Shown piece by piece: positions 15,187 to 21,585 of a stretch of DNA of 29,009 nucleotides. The DNA comes from an uncultured Prevotellaceae bacterium. Lineage in GTDB: Bacteria > Bacteroidota > Bacteroidia > Bacteroidales > Bacteroidaceae. A program made the translations under genes and the position numbers. The DNA lies in assembly GCA_937877605.1 (NCBI GenBank), contig CALFJA010000009.1, forward strand, positions 1-29,009, read 5' to 3'. The stretch's first letter is position 1, and each line of letters starts with the position of its first letter. The notes below the pieces were generated by a model. The model was not told the DNA's origin and did not search any database. It worked only from the letters and a program-made list of their open reading frames with translations.

Positions 15187-17661
15187 TTATTCCTGGTAGT
15201 AGATGCGCTTCACTCTGGGCGACACGGCCGTCAGCAGCTCGTAGGGAATGGTCTGGCAGCAGTCGGACAATGTAGTCACGGGCAGGTTTTTCCCGAATAT
15301 TTCCACCCTGTCTCCTTCGCAGCAGTCAATGTCCGTGACATCAATCATGGCCACATCCATACAGATATTGCCCACATAGTCAGCGCGTTGGCCGTTCACC
15401 AGGCAGTAGCCATTGCGGTTTCCGAGTGCCCGCCGCAGCCCGTCGGCATAGCCAATGGGTATGGCAGCAATGACGGAATCGCGCTGCATGACAGTCCTGC
15501 GGCTGTAACCCACACTCTCTCCGGCCTTCACGCGTCGTATCTGCAGGATGGTGGTATAGAGTGTGGAAACGGTAGCGAGCATCCGATTGTTGCGCGGATC
15601 AATGCCGTAGAGTCCCAGACCCAGCCGGCACATGTCCATCTGGCGCTCAGGGAAGTGCTCTATTCCGGCCGAGTTGTCCATGTGTCGCAGGATGCTATGG
15701 TCGAACTGGGAGGCAAGCTGGCGGCTGGCGCGGTCGAAGCAGTCGAACTGCCGTGCCGAGAAGTCGTCGAAATCGTCGCTGTCGGCCCCCACGAAGTGTG
15801 AGAATACCGAGCGCGGCATGAGCGCCGACTGCCGTTTGAGCCTGCCGATGAGTTCCGGCATGTCGGTGTCGGGGTTAAAACCGAGACGGTGCATGCCCGT
15901 GTCGAGTTTTATGTGGATGGGATAGTTGGTGATGCCTTCCTTCTCTGCAGCCTGTATGAGGGCTTCGAGCAGCCGGAACGAGTATACCTCAGGCTCCAGA
16001 TGGTAGTCGAACAGGGTCTTGAATGCCGAGAGTTCGGGATTCATCACCATGATGTTGGCGGTTATGCCGTTCCGTCTGAGCGAGGCACCCTCGTCTGCCA
16101 CTGCCACTGCCAGGTAGTCCACGCGGTGATCCTGAAGGGTCTTGGCAATCTCGACGGCCCCCGCACCATAGCCGTCGGCCTTGATCATACAGGTCAGCTT
16201 GGTGTCGGGACGGAGGAAACTGCGGTAGTAGTTCAGGTTGTCGACCACGGCCTTGAGGTTCACTTCGAGCACTGTCTCATGCACTTTCTTCACCAGCAGG
16301 TCGGTCAGTTGGTCGAAGCCGAAGCGCCGGGCACCTTTGAGCAGAATGACCTCAGTGCGTAGCGAGGAGAACACGGGGCTCTGCCTGAACTCGTCGACCG
16401 TGGCGAAGAAGTGCTGTTCGGGCAGGTGGAAGTAGTGCTGCCAGGTACAGAGGTCGTCGCCGATGGCTATGAACTTGTCGATATTCCTGCGCTCCAGGAG
16501 TTCGGCCACCTGGCGGTAGAGTTCTGCCGGTGGCTCTGCCGCCTCCAGCATGTCGCTCAGGATGAGTGTCCGTCGGCGGCCCTGATGGTCGGGACGGCGG
16601 TTCATGAAGTCGAGGGCAAGGTCGAGCGAATGGATATCGGAGTTGTAGCTGTCGTTGATAAGCGTGCAAAGATTCTGCCCTTCCTTCACCTCCAGCCGCA
16701 TGGCTACGGGCTGCAGCCTTTGCGAGCGTTGGGCAAGCGTGTCGGCGTCGATGCCCAGATGGAGTGCCACGAGGGCTGCCACGATGGCATTATCGTCGGA
16801 TGTTTCGTCGATGAAGGGAATGGTGAGCGTGTGTTGCTGCCCTTCCCAAGTGTAGGCTATAGTGGTGGAATGGTCGTTGCGGTCCGTTTTTCCGACAAAG
16901 AAGGAAGCCATCGGGTCTGCCGATGACCAGCAAAGGTGCCGTGCCTGCGGGAAGTTCTCCCGTGCCAGGCGGCTTACCAGCGGGTCGTCTGCACAGTAGA
17001 CGAGCGTTTCCGCCCCTGCGAACAATTTCATCTTCTCCAGACATTTGGCTTCCATCGAGGGGAAGTTCTCCTGGTGGGCGGCTCCGAGGTTGGTCAGTAC
17101 GGCCACTGTCGGCTGCACGATCCAGTTGAGGGCTTCCATCTCATCGGGCTTGCTGATGCCGGTCTCGAGCAGTGCCACATCGGTCTGCGGGCCTATGAGC
17201 CACGCCGAGAGGGGCACGCCTATCTGGGAGTTGTAGCTGCGGGGTGAGCGACTGACGCGGAAGGTGGGCGTAAGCAGTTGGGCCAGCCATTCCTTCACCA
17301 CGGTTTTCCCGTTGCTGCCGGCGATGCCTACCACCGGGATTTGGAACTGCCGGCGGTGGTGCCGGGCCAGTTGCTGAAGGGCTGTGAGCACCGATGGAAC
17401 CACGAGGAAAGTAGCATCGCCATAACGCCGGTCGGCATCGGCGGGCAGGATGCTTACCACGAAGCTGCGCACACCGCGCTGATAGAGTTCACCGATGTAG
17501 CGATGGCCGTCGTTACGCTGGGTTTTCAGTGCAAAGAAAAGGGTTTCCTCGGGGATGCTCAGCGACCGGCTGTCGGTCAGCAGGAAGCCAACCTGCCGGT
17601 CGGCAGTTCCCACGCATCGGGCCTGGAGGATATGATGGATGTCTGATATGCTGTATTTCAT
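15187..17661 (-). CDS. murF-alr: Bifunctional MurF ligase-alanine racemase
   Basis: The 824-residue fusion joins two steps of peptidoglycan precursor synthesis. Residues 1-455 are MurF, which adds D-Ala-D-Ala to UDP-MurNAc-tripeptide, with the ATP loop GIAGSNGKT (112-120), LLETGISKPDEM and NDSYNSD (336-342). Residues 460-824 are alanine racemase, which makes D-alanine with PLP: the lysine is Lys494 in CMIKADGYGAG, the catalytic tyrosine is Tyr719 in SVGYSRR, and the C-terminal active-site part is DYVGNICMD. The fusion is usual in Bacteroidetes, so it is not by itself odd. The start at 17661 fits a promoter about 45 bp upstream. It heads the minus-strand series that continues with nagB. Confidence 0.94.
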   Translation of the reverse strand: MKYSISDIHHILQARCVGTADRQVGFLLTDSRSLSIPEETLFFALKTQRNDGHRYIGELYQRGVRSFVVSILPADADRRYGDATFLVVPSVLTALQQLARHHRRQFQIPVVGIAGSNGKTVVKEWLAQLLTPTFRVSRSPRSYNSQIGVPLSAWLIGPQTDVALLETGISKPDEMEALNWIVQPTVAVLTNLGAAHQENFPSMEAKCLEKMKLFAGAETLVYCADDPLVSRLARENFPQARHLCWSSADPMASFFVGKTDRNDHSTTIAYTWEGQQHTLTIPFIDETSDDNAIVAALVALHLGIDADTLAQRSQRLQPVAMRLEVKEGQNLCTLINDSYNSDIHSLDLALDFMNRRPDHQGRRRTLILSDMLEAAEPPAELYRQVAELLERRNIDKFIAIGDDLCTWQHYFHLPEQHFFATVDEFRQSPVFSSLRTEVILLKGARRFGFDQLTDLLVKKVHETVLEVNLKAVVDNLNYYRSFLRPDTKLTCMIKADGYGAGAVEIAKTLQDHRVDYLAVAVADEGASLRRNGITANIMVMNPELSAFKTLFDYHLEPEVYSFRLLEALIQAAEKEGITNYPIHIKLDTGMHRLGFNPDTDMPELIGRLKRQSALMPRSVFSHFVGADSDDFDDFSARQFDCFDRASRQLASQFDHSILRHMDNSAGIEHFPERQMDMCRLGLGLYGIDPRNNRMLATVSTLYTTILQIRRVKAGESVGYSRRTVMQRDSVIAAIPIGYADGLRRALGNRNGYCLVNGQRADYVGNICMDVAMIDVTDIDCCEGDRVEIFGKNLPVTTLSDCCQTIPYELLTAVSPRVKRIYYQE

Positions 17662-17703
17662 TCGGTCAATGGCAGGATTTCCGTGCCTGAACTTTACAAT
17701 CTA

Positions 17704-17735
17704 CAAAAGTAGGAAAATGCCTTCGGGTAGCCAAA
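17704..17735 (-). promoter_or_regulatory. Promoter of murF-alr
   Basis: On the minus strand TACTTTTG (17711-17704) matches TAnnTTTG exactly, with TTTG (17735-17732) 20 bp upstream. This is one of the best promoter matches in the window. Confidence 0.8.
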
Positions 17736-17740
17736 AAAAT

Positions 17741-17775
17741 CTTGAAGAAAAGTAATTCCTATTACTTTTTCCAAG
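17741..17775. promoter_or_regulatory. Palindrome between murF-alr and queH promoters (candidate operator)
   Basis: AAAAGTAAT (17748-17756) and ATTACTTTT (17761-17769) are perfect inverted repeats around TCCT, extended with small interruptions to CTTG/CAAG at 17741 and 17775. It lies just upstream of the murF-alr -33 element and about 63 bp upstream of the queH -33 element. GTAAT-4-ATTAC symmetry is typical of a dimeric helix-turn-helix site. A terminator is less likely because both flanking genes point away from it. Confidence 0.5.
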
Positions 17776-17838
17776 CTATCCGCAGCGGCTGACCTGCAAG
17801 GGCATTGCACCATGGCAACCTACAAAATGCGTCCGCCG

Positions 17839-17870
17839 TTTGGTCAACTGCCTGATAATGTGTACCTTCG
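17839..17870 (+). promoter_or_regulatory. Promoter of queH
   Basis: TTTG (17839-17842), a 20-bp spacer and TACCTTCG (17863-17870) match the Bacteroidetes promoter with one mismatch. It lies downstream of the earlier in-frame ATG at 17812, so it supports ATG 17908 as the start. Confidence 0.65.
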
Positions 17871-17907
17871 CAGCAGTAACATTGAAAAGACACCGAGAAC
17901 AAACGCC

Positions 17908-18495
17908 ATGAAACACCGTTCACACATCGTCGCGCCGGAAGGGCTGCAGCAAGTGGTGCTGCATGCCTGCTGCGCCCCGTGCTCGTCGGCCATCGTGGAG
18001 TGGCTGCTCGGCAATCACATTCAGCCCACCATTTTCTATTTCAACCCCAACATCTACCCCCATCGGGAGTACGACATCCGCAAGGAGGAGAGCAAGCGCC
18101 ATGCCGATGCGCTCGGTATTGTATGGATTGACGGCGACTATGACCACGAGGAGTGGCTCCGTCAGGTCAGCGGACTCGAACAGGAACCCGAGCGGGGCCT
18201 GCGTTGCGAGCGTTGTTTTGCCGTCAGGTTGAAGGCTACTGCCCTGCTGGCGCAACAGACAGGCATCCCCTACTTCACCACCACCCTGGGTTCGTCGCGC
18301 TGGAAGAGCCTCGACCAGATTGCGCGTGCCGGACAGGAGGCGGAGCATTTGGTGCCGGGGACGCACTTCTGGGCACAGAACTGGCGAAAGGACGGATTGC
18401 AGGAACGACGCAACGAACTGCTCCGGGAGTTCAACTTCTACAACCAACGCTATTGCGGCTGTGAGTTCAGCATACCAAAAGAGTCGGATTTATAG
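17908..18495 (+). CDS. queH: Epoxyqueuosine reductase QueH
   Basis: The 195-residue protein belongs to the QueH (formerly DUF208) family, which reduces epoxyqueuosine to queuosine in tRNA, the last step of making this wobble base; it replaces the unrelated QueG. The family cysteines are present: HACCAPCS (Cys21, 22, 25), RCERC (Cys100, 103) and YCGCE (Cys183, 185), which hold an iron-sulfur cluster and a metal site. FNPNIYPHREYDIRKEE and TTTLGSSRWK are further family marks. Start 17908 is chosen from the promoter position and because it lies close before the first conserved block. It is a single-gene unit, divergent from murF-alr. Confidence 0.92.
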   Translation: MKHRSHIVAPEGLQQVVLHACCAPCSSAIVEWLLGNHIQPTIFYFNPNIYPHREYDIRKEESKRHADALGIVWIDGDYDHEEWLRQVSGLEQEPERGLRCERCFAVRLKATALLAQQTGIPYFTTTLGSSRWKSLDQIARAGQEAEHLVPGTHFWAQNWRKDGLQERRNELLREFNFYNQRYCGCEFSIPKESDL

Positions 18496-18618
18496 GCTGT
18501 CTTCCCGATTTTCCTGCGCCAAAGCAAAGGTGCAAACAAACAAAATAAACTGCTGAAACCCAGTATCTTAATTGTTTTTGTCAATAAAACGCTTTAAGAA
18601 AATGGCGTAAGCGGTCGG

Positions 18619-18668
18619 CACTTGCTTTTTGGCACACCCCCACGGGAGTTTTCAGCACTTGATTTTTG
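18619..18668. repeat. Short direct repeat CACTTGnTTTTTG
   Basis: CACTTGCTTTTTG (18619-18631) recurs as CACTTGATTTTTG (18656-18668), 37 bp apart, with 12 of 13 bases identical. The role is unknown. Confidence 0.45.
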
Positions 18669-18732
18669 AGGGCGGTTTAGGCTTCTCCCGCACTCCATCT
18701 GCCCTCCGGAAATGGGCAAGTAAGCCCCGGAT

Positions 18733-18820
18733 GCATTTCCATTTTGCGGCTCTTGCACTGCATTTGAGTGGAAGTTGCGCTCCGTTTGGGGCCTAAACGC
18801 CTTCCATTTGAGTCCCAGAC
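18733..18820. repeat. Degenerate 22-bp-period repeat, copy B (four units)
   Basis: The core GCnnTnCnTTTGnG occurs at 18755-18768, 18777-18790 and 18799-18812, at exact 22-bp steps; a weaker unit precedes at 18733. The segment 18791-18814 matches 9017-9040 in 19 of 24 bases, which ties it to copy A after the OPT gene. Confidence 0.65.
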
Positions 18821-19061
18821 GGAAAACGGAAAAATTGCAATTTTAACATAAATACCAATAAGTCGCTGACCGACAGACATTTATGAAGAGGACGAAATTC
18901 CGGCGTTTTTCCGCTCCATGAGACTGTCCCGCCGTAAAAAACCGCTGCTGGCGAAACGCATTTTTCAAGTTACGGAAAATGTGACGGTATAATATTGCCG
19001 CACGGGAACTGTGATACTAAGAGGGAAAAGAAGTCTCACCGCAAGAACGACAAGAGAGATT

Positions 19062-19132
19062 AGGGGAGCAAGCCCCTCCTAACCTCCCTCTGTCAGGGGA
19101 GGGATAAGCATCTCCCTCTTAAGATAAGAGGG
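19062..19132. repeat. Cluster of three GC-rich hairpins, REP-like
   Basis: AGGGG/CCCCT (19062-19066, 19073-19077), CCTCCC/GGGAGG (19083-19088, 19097-19102) and the perfect CCCTCTTA/TAAGAGGG (19114-19121, 19125-19132) lie in a row. The last two are diverged tandem copies of one unit of about 28 bp that starts CTCCCTCT and ends GGGATnAAG (19082-19108 and 19109-19138). The form recalls small repetitive extragenic palindromes or MITE remnants. Confidence 0.55.
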
Positions 19133-19171
19133 ATTAAGGGAGTCATGATTCCAGATTGTTTGCGCCGATTG

Positions 19172-19202
19172 TTTGGCCGAAAAGCATTTTTTGCTAATTT
19201 TG
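19172..19202 (+). promoter_or_regulatory. Promoter of the exbB-exbD operon
   Basis: TTTG (19172-19175), a 19-bp spacer and TAATTTTG (19195-19202) match the Bacteroidetes consensus exactly, ending 29 bp before the exbB start. Confidence 0.8.
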
Positions 19203-19231
19203 CCGAAGTCATTGCATAACACACCTACCCT

Positions 19232-20044
19232 ATGAAAAAACTGACGGCAACCTCGTGTTGCAAACTGATGGTGGCACTCGTGTTCTTCCTCTGCTGCTCG
19301 CTGGCACTCCAGGCGGCACCGGCACCTGCCGACACACTGGCAGGAATGGACGACTCGCTGGCCGTTGCCCTGACCGATTCGCTGGGCGCAGCCGGCATCG
19401 ACGAGACGGACGAGCAGCCCGGAATGTACCAGATGCTCAAGACAAAGTTCATCGAAGGCAATGCCTCTTTCATGTCGCTGGTGGCACTGGCCCTGATTCT
19501 GGGACTTGCCTTCTGCATCGAACGCATCATCTTCCTTACCCTCTCGGAGATTGACACCCGCCGCTTCATGGACGACCTGGAGAAAAACATTGCCGAAGGA
19601 AAGCCCGACGAGGCCCTGCAACTGTGCCGACAGACCGAAGGCCCCGTGGCAGCCATCTGCCGGCAGGCACTCGAGCACCGCGGGGAAGACACCGGGCACA
19701 TTGAGCGCATCGTCACTTCGGAAGGGAACCTGCAGGTGGCAAACCTGGAGAAAGGATGCTCGTGGATAACCCTCTGCATCACCATGGCACCGTCGCTCGG
19801 ATTCCTCGGAACGGTCATCGGCATGGTCATGGCCTTCGACCGTATACAACAGGCCGGCGACATCAGCCCCACCATCGTGGCAGGAGGTATGAAAGTGGCA
19901 CTCATCACCACCATCTTCGGCATCATCGTGGCACTCATACTGCAACTGTTCTACAATGTCATCCTCTCGAAAATCGACCGGCTGACCGAAGACATGGAGC
20001 ACGCCGGCATGCGACTCCTCGACCTGCTGAAACAAAACAACTAA
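19232..20044 (+). CDS. exbB: ExbB/TolQ/MotA-type proton channel protein with N-terminal signal peptide
   Basis: The 270-residue inner-membrane protein is the channel-forming half of an ExbB-ExbD (TolQ-TolR) motor, which uses proton flow to energise outer-membrane processes. It begins with a likely cleavable signal peptide (1-28) and an acidic periplasmic segment (about 30-70). Three membrane helices follow at about 79-102, 176-200 and 222-246. The family signature is in the second and third helices (APSLGFLGTVIGMVMAF, 186-202; GGMKVALITTIFG). It starts an operon with a small membrane protein, two ExbD proteins and probably the PorE-like lipoprotein. Whether it serves TonB receptors, a Tol-type system or another machine is not shown by the sequence. 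Confidence 0.9.
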   Translation: MKKLTATSCCKLMVALVFFLCCSLALQAAPAPADTLAGMDDSLAVALTDSLGAAGIDETDEQPGMYQMLKTKFIEGNASFMSLVALALILGLAFCIERIIFLTLSEIDTRRFMDDLEKNIAEGKPDEALQLCRQTEGPVAAICRQALEHRGEDTGHIERIVTSEGNLQVANLEKGCSWITLCITMAPSLGFLGTVIGMVMAFDRIQQAGDISPTIVAGGMKVALITTIFGIIVALILQLFYNVILSKIDRLTEDMEHAGMRLLDLLKQNN

Positions 20045-20050
20045 GCACCC

Positions 20051-20545
20051 ATGAAACTACCGCGCAACACCAACCGCAAGTCACAGTGGGTCCTGCGTGC
20101 CATCCTCCTGGCAGTCGTACTGGCCTACCTGGCCTTCTACCTCATAGGCTTCAACCTGCCGTACCTGTTCAACCCCGAGCAGAACGCACCGCTGCTGACC
20201 GGCCTCGTGGTCGGGCTGGCACTGCTGCTCATCGGCCTGACGCTGGCTGCCGTCGTCTGGAGCCGCATCAGGGAACACCTGCACCGCCAGCGCCCCGCCG
20301 GACTGCTGGGCCGACAACTGCTCCGCAGGCGAAACGCTGTCAGATGGGCCGTCGCACTGACACTCACCGCACTGATGATCCTCGCCTTCAGCCTGGCAGG
20401 AGCACAGCCCGTCAGCATCAGTAACGAGCCCTTTGCCGAACAACTGCCCCTCCGGTTGGCCGCCATGTTCATCATCACCACGGCAGTCATGCTCCTGCTG
20501 GCACTCGCCGCACTGCTCTACAGCCGACTGAAAAGAAACAGATAG
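20051..20545 (+). CDS. Four-helix membrane protein of the exbB-exbD operon, function unknown
   Basis: I do not recognise a family for this 164-residue protein. It has four predicted membrane helices (about 14-34, 48-70, 98-116, 133-157) with a very basic loop between helices two and three (SRIREHLHRQRPAGLLGRQLL region, 71-96) and a short extracytoplasmic stretch between helices three and four with SNEPFAE. It begins 6 bp after exbB and ends 4 bp before the first exbD, so it is surely cotranscribed. A role as an accessory subunit of the motor is suggested by position only. Confidence 0.75.
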   Translation: MKLPRNTNRKSQWVLRAILLAVVLAYLAFYLIGFNLPYLFNPEQNAPLLTGLVVGLALLLIGLTLAAVVWSRIREHLHRQRPAGLLGRQLLRRRNAVRWAVALTLTALMILAFSLAGAQPVSISNEPFAEQLPLRLAAMFIITTAVMLLLALAALLYSRLKRNR

Positions 20546-20549
20546 CCCC

Positions 20550-21077
20550 ATGCAATTCCGCCGCCGGACACATAAAATCCCCCTGCTGAACACCACGGCC
20601 ACCGCCGACATATCGTTCATGCTGCTCATCTTCTTCCTGGTGACCAGCTCGATGAGTGCCGACAAGGCCATGCAACGCCAACTGCCGCCCTACCAGGAGG
20701 AACAGCCCGCGCCAACGGAGATTGACACCGAGACGCTCCTGCAACTCACCGTCGAAGCCGACGGCACCTACACCCTCAACTCCCAGCCGGCACAACTGAC
20801 TGAGATAAAGGAGAAAACAGCGGCGTTCGTAGAAGAAAAGAAGGCCGACCACCTGATAAGCATCGAGACCGACGACCGCGCCAGCTACGACGCCTACTTC
20901 CAGTTGCACAACACCGTGGCCGAAGCCTACCGCCAACTCTACGAGCAATCGGCTCTCGCTGCCTACCACAAGCCGTTCGGACAGTGCTCGGCAACGGAAC
21001 GGAACACCATCAAACAGCAACTGCCATACAAGGTGGCCGACGCCCACCTGGCGGAGAAAGGAGGCAGACATCCATGA
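20550..21077 (+). CDS. exbD: ExbD/TolR-type biopolymer transport protein (first copy)
   Basis: The 175-residue protein has the ExbD layout: a short basic cytoplasmic N-terminus, one membrane helix (about 20-37) that starts with the proton-carrying aspartate (TADISFMLLIFFLVTSSM, Asp20), and a periplasmic domain. The periplasmic part has the usual DGTYTLNSQP strand and a longer, helical C-terminal tail than classical ExbD (about 140 residues). Its stop overlaps the ATG of the second exbD (ATGA, 21074-21077), so the two are translationally coupled, which fits a heteromeric ExbD pair. Confidence 0.9.
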   Translation: MQFRRRTHKIPLLNTTATADISFMLLIFFLVTSSMSADKAMQRQLPPYQEEQPAPTEIDTETLLQLTVEADGTYTLNSQPAQLTEIKEKTAAFVEEKKADHLISIETDDRASYDAYFQLHNTVAEAYRQLYEQSALAAYHKPFGQCSATERNTIKQQLPYKVADAHLAEKGGRHP

Positions 21078-21526
21078 TACCGTTCCGCCACCACCAGCGA
21101 AAGATGCCCGAACTGAACATGGCTTCCATGCCCGACCTCATCTTCACCGTGCTCTTCTTCTTTATGATTGTCACCCACATGCGGCAGTCCAACCCGCTCA
21201 TGCCCGTCAACCTGCCGCAGGGAACGGCACTGGCACAGACGCAACACAAGGAAGCACTGGTCTATATCTACATAGGACGGGCGGACGACTCCGGAAAATA
21301 CATGGTACAGGTGAACAACAATCCCGTGCCGGAACCGCAGCTCGGGCAGGCACTCACGGCCATAAGGGAACGGATGCCGGCCGACAGCCGCCGGCATGCC
21401 ATGGCCGTACTCCGGGCCGACAGGGACACGCCCATGAGCCTCGTCAAGCAACTCAAGACAGCACTGAGGAAGGCAAAAATCATGAAAATAGCCTATGTGG
21501 CCAACCAAAAGGAAACGGAAGAATAG
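21074..21526 (+). CDS. ExbD/TolR-type biopolymer transport protein (second copy)
   Basis: This 150-residue paralogue has a basic N-terminus (MIPFRHHQRKMPELNMASMP), one helix with the key aspartate (MPDLIFTVLFFFMIVTHM, Asp21) and a compact periplasmic domain with YMVQVNNNPVPEP and VLRADRDTPMSLVKQLKTALRKA, the strand-helix pattern of ExbD. I chose ATG 21074, which overlaps the stop of the first copy; an in-frame start at 20984 would lie wholly inside it. Both copies keep the proton-carrying aspartate, so neither looks like a pseudo-subunit. Confidence 0.88.
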   Translation: MIPFRHHQRKMPELNMASMPDLIFTVLFFFMIVTHMRQSNPLMPVNLPQGTALAQTQHKEALVYIYIGRADDSGKYMVQVNNNPVPEPQLGQALTAIRERMPADSRRHAMAVLRADRDTPMSLVKQLKTALRKAKIMKIAYVANQKETEE

Positions 21527-21585
21527 CAAAAAAGCAATAAAATGCCATTTCTTCCGTTTTTTATTAGAAATAAAACCAACTAGCA

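Larger units (their letters stand above)
18496..19231. other. 736-bp intergenic region with repeats, no gene recognised
   Basis: No frame here reads as a plausible protein. From left to right it holds: a direct repeat CACTTGnTTTTTG (18619-18631 and 18656-18668); the second copy of the 22-bp-period repeat (18733-18820); a cluster of GC-rich hairpins (19062-19132); and the exbB promoter (19172-19202). On the minus strand GCACCTTTGC near 18524-18533 is promoter-like but lacks a -33 partner. The stretch 18830-19050 shows nothing I can name. Confidence 0.5.

Noticed and set aside
15187..17661. MurF-alanine racemase fusion as a novelty
   Set aside because: Both halves are intact and the fusion is a well-known feature of Bacteroidetes.
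17812..17907. Extended N-terminus of QueH
   Set aside because: The candidate promoter lies inside this extension, and the extra 32 residues have no family resemblance.
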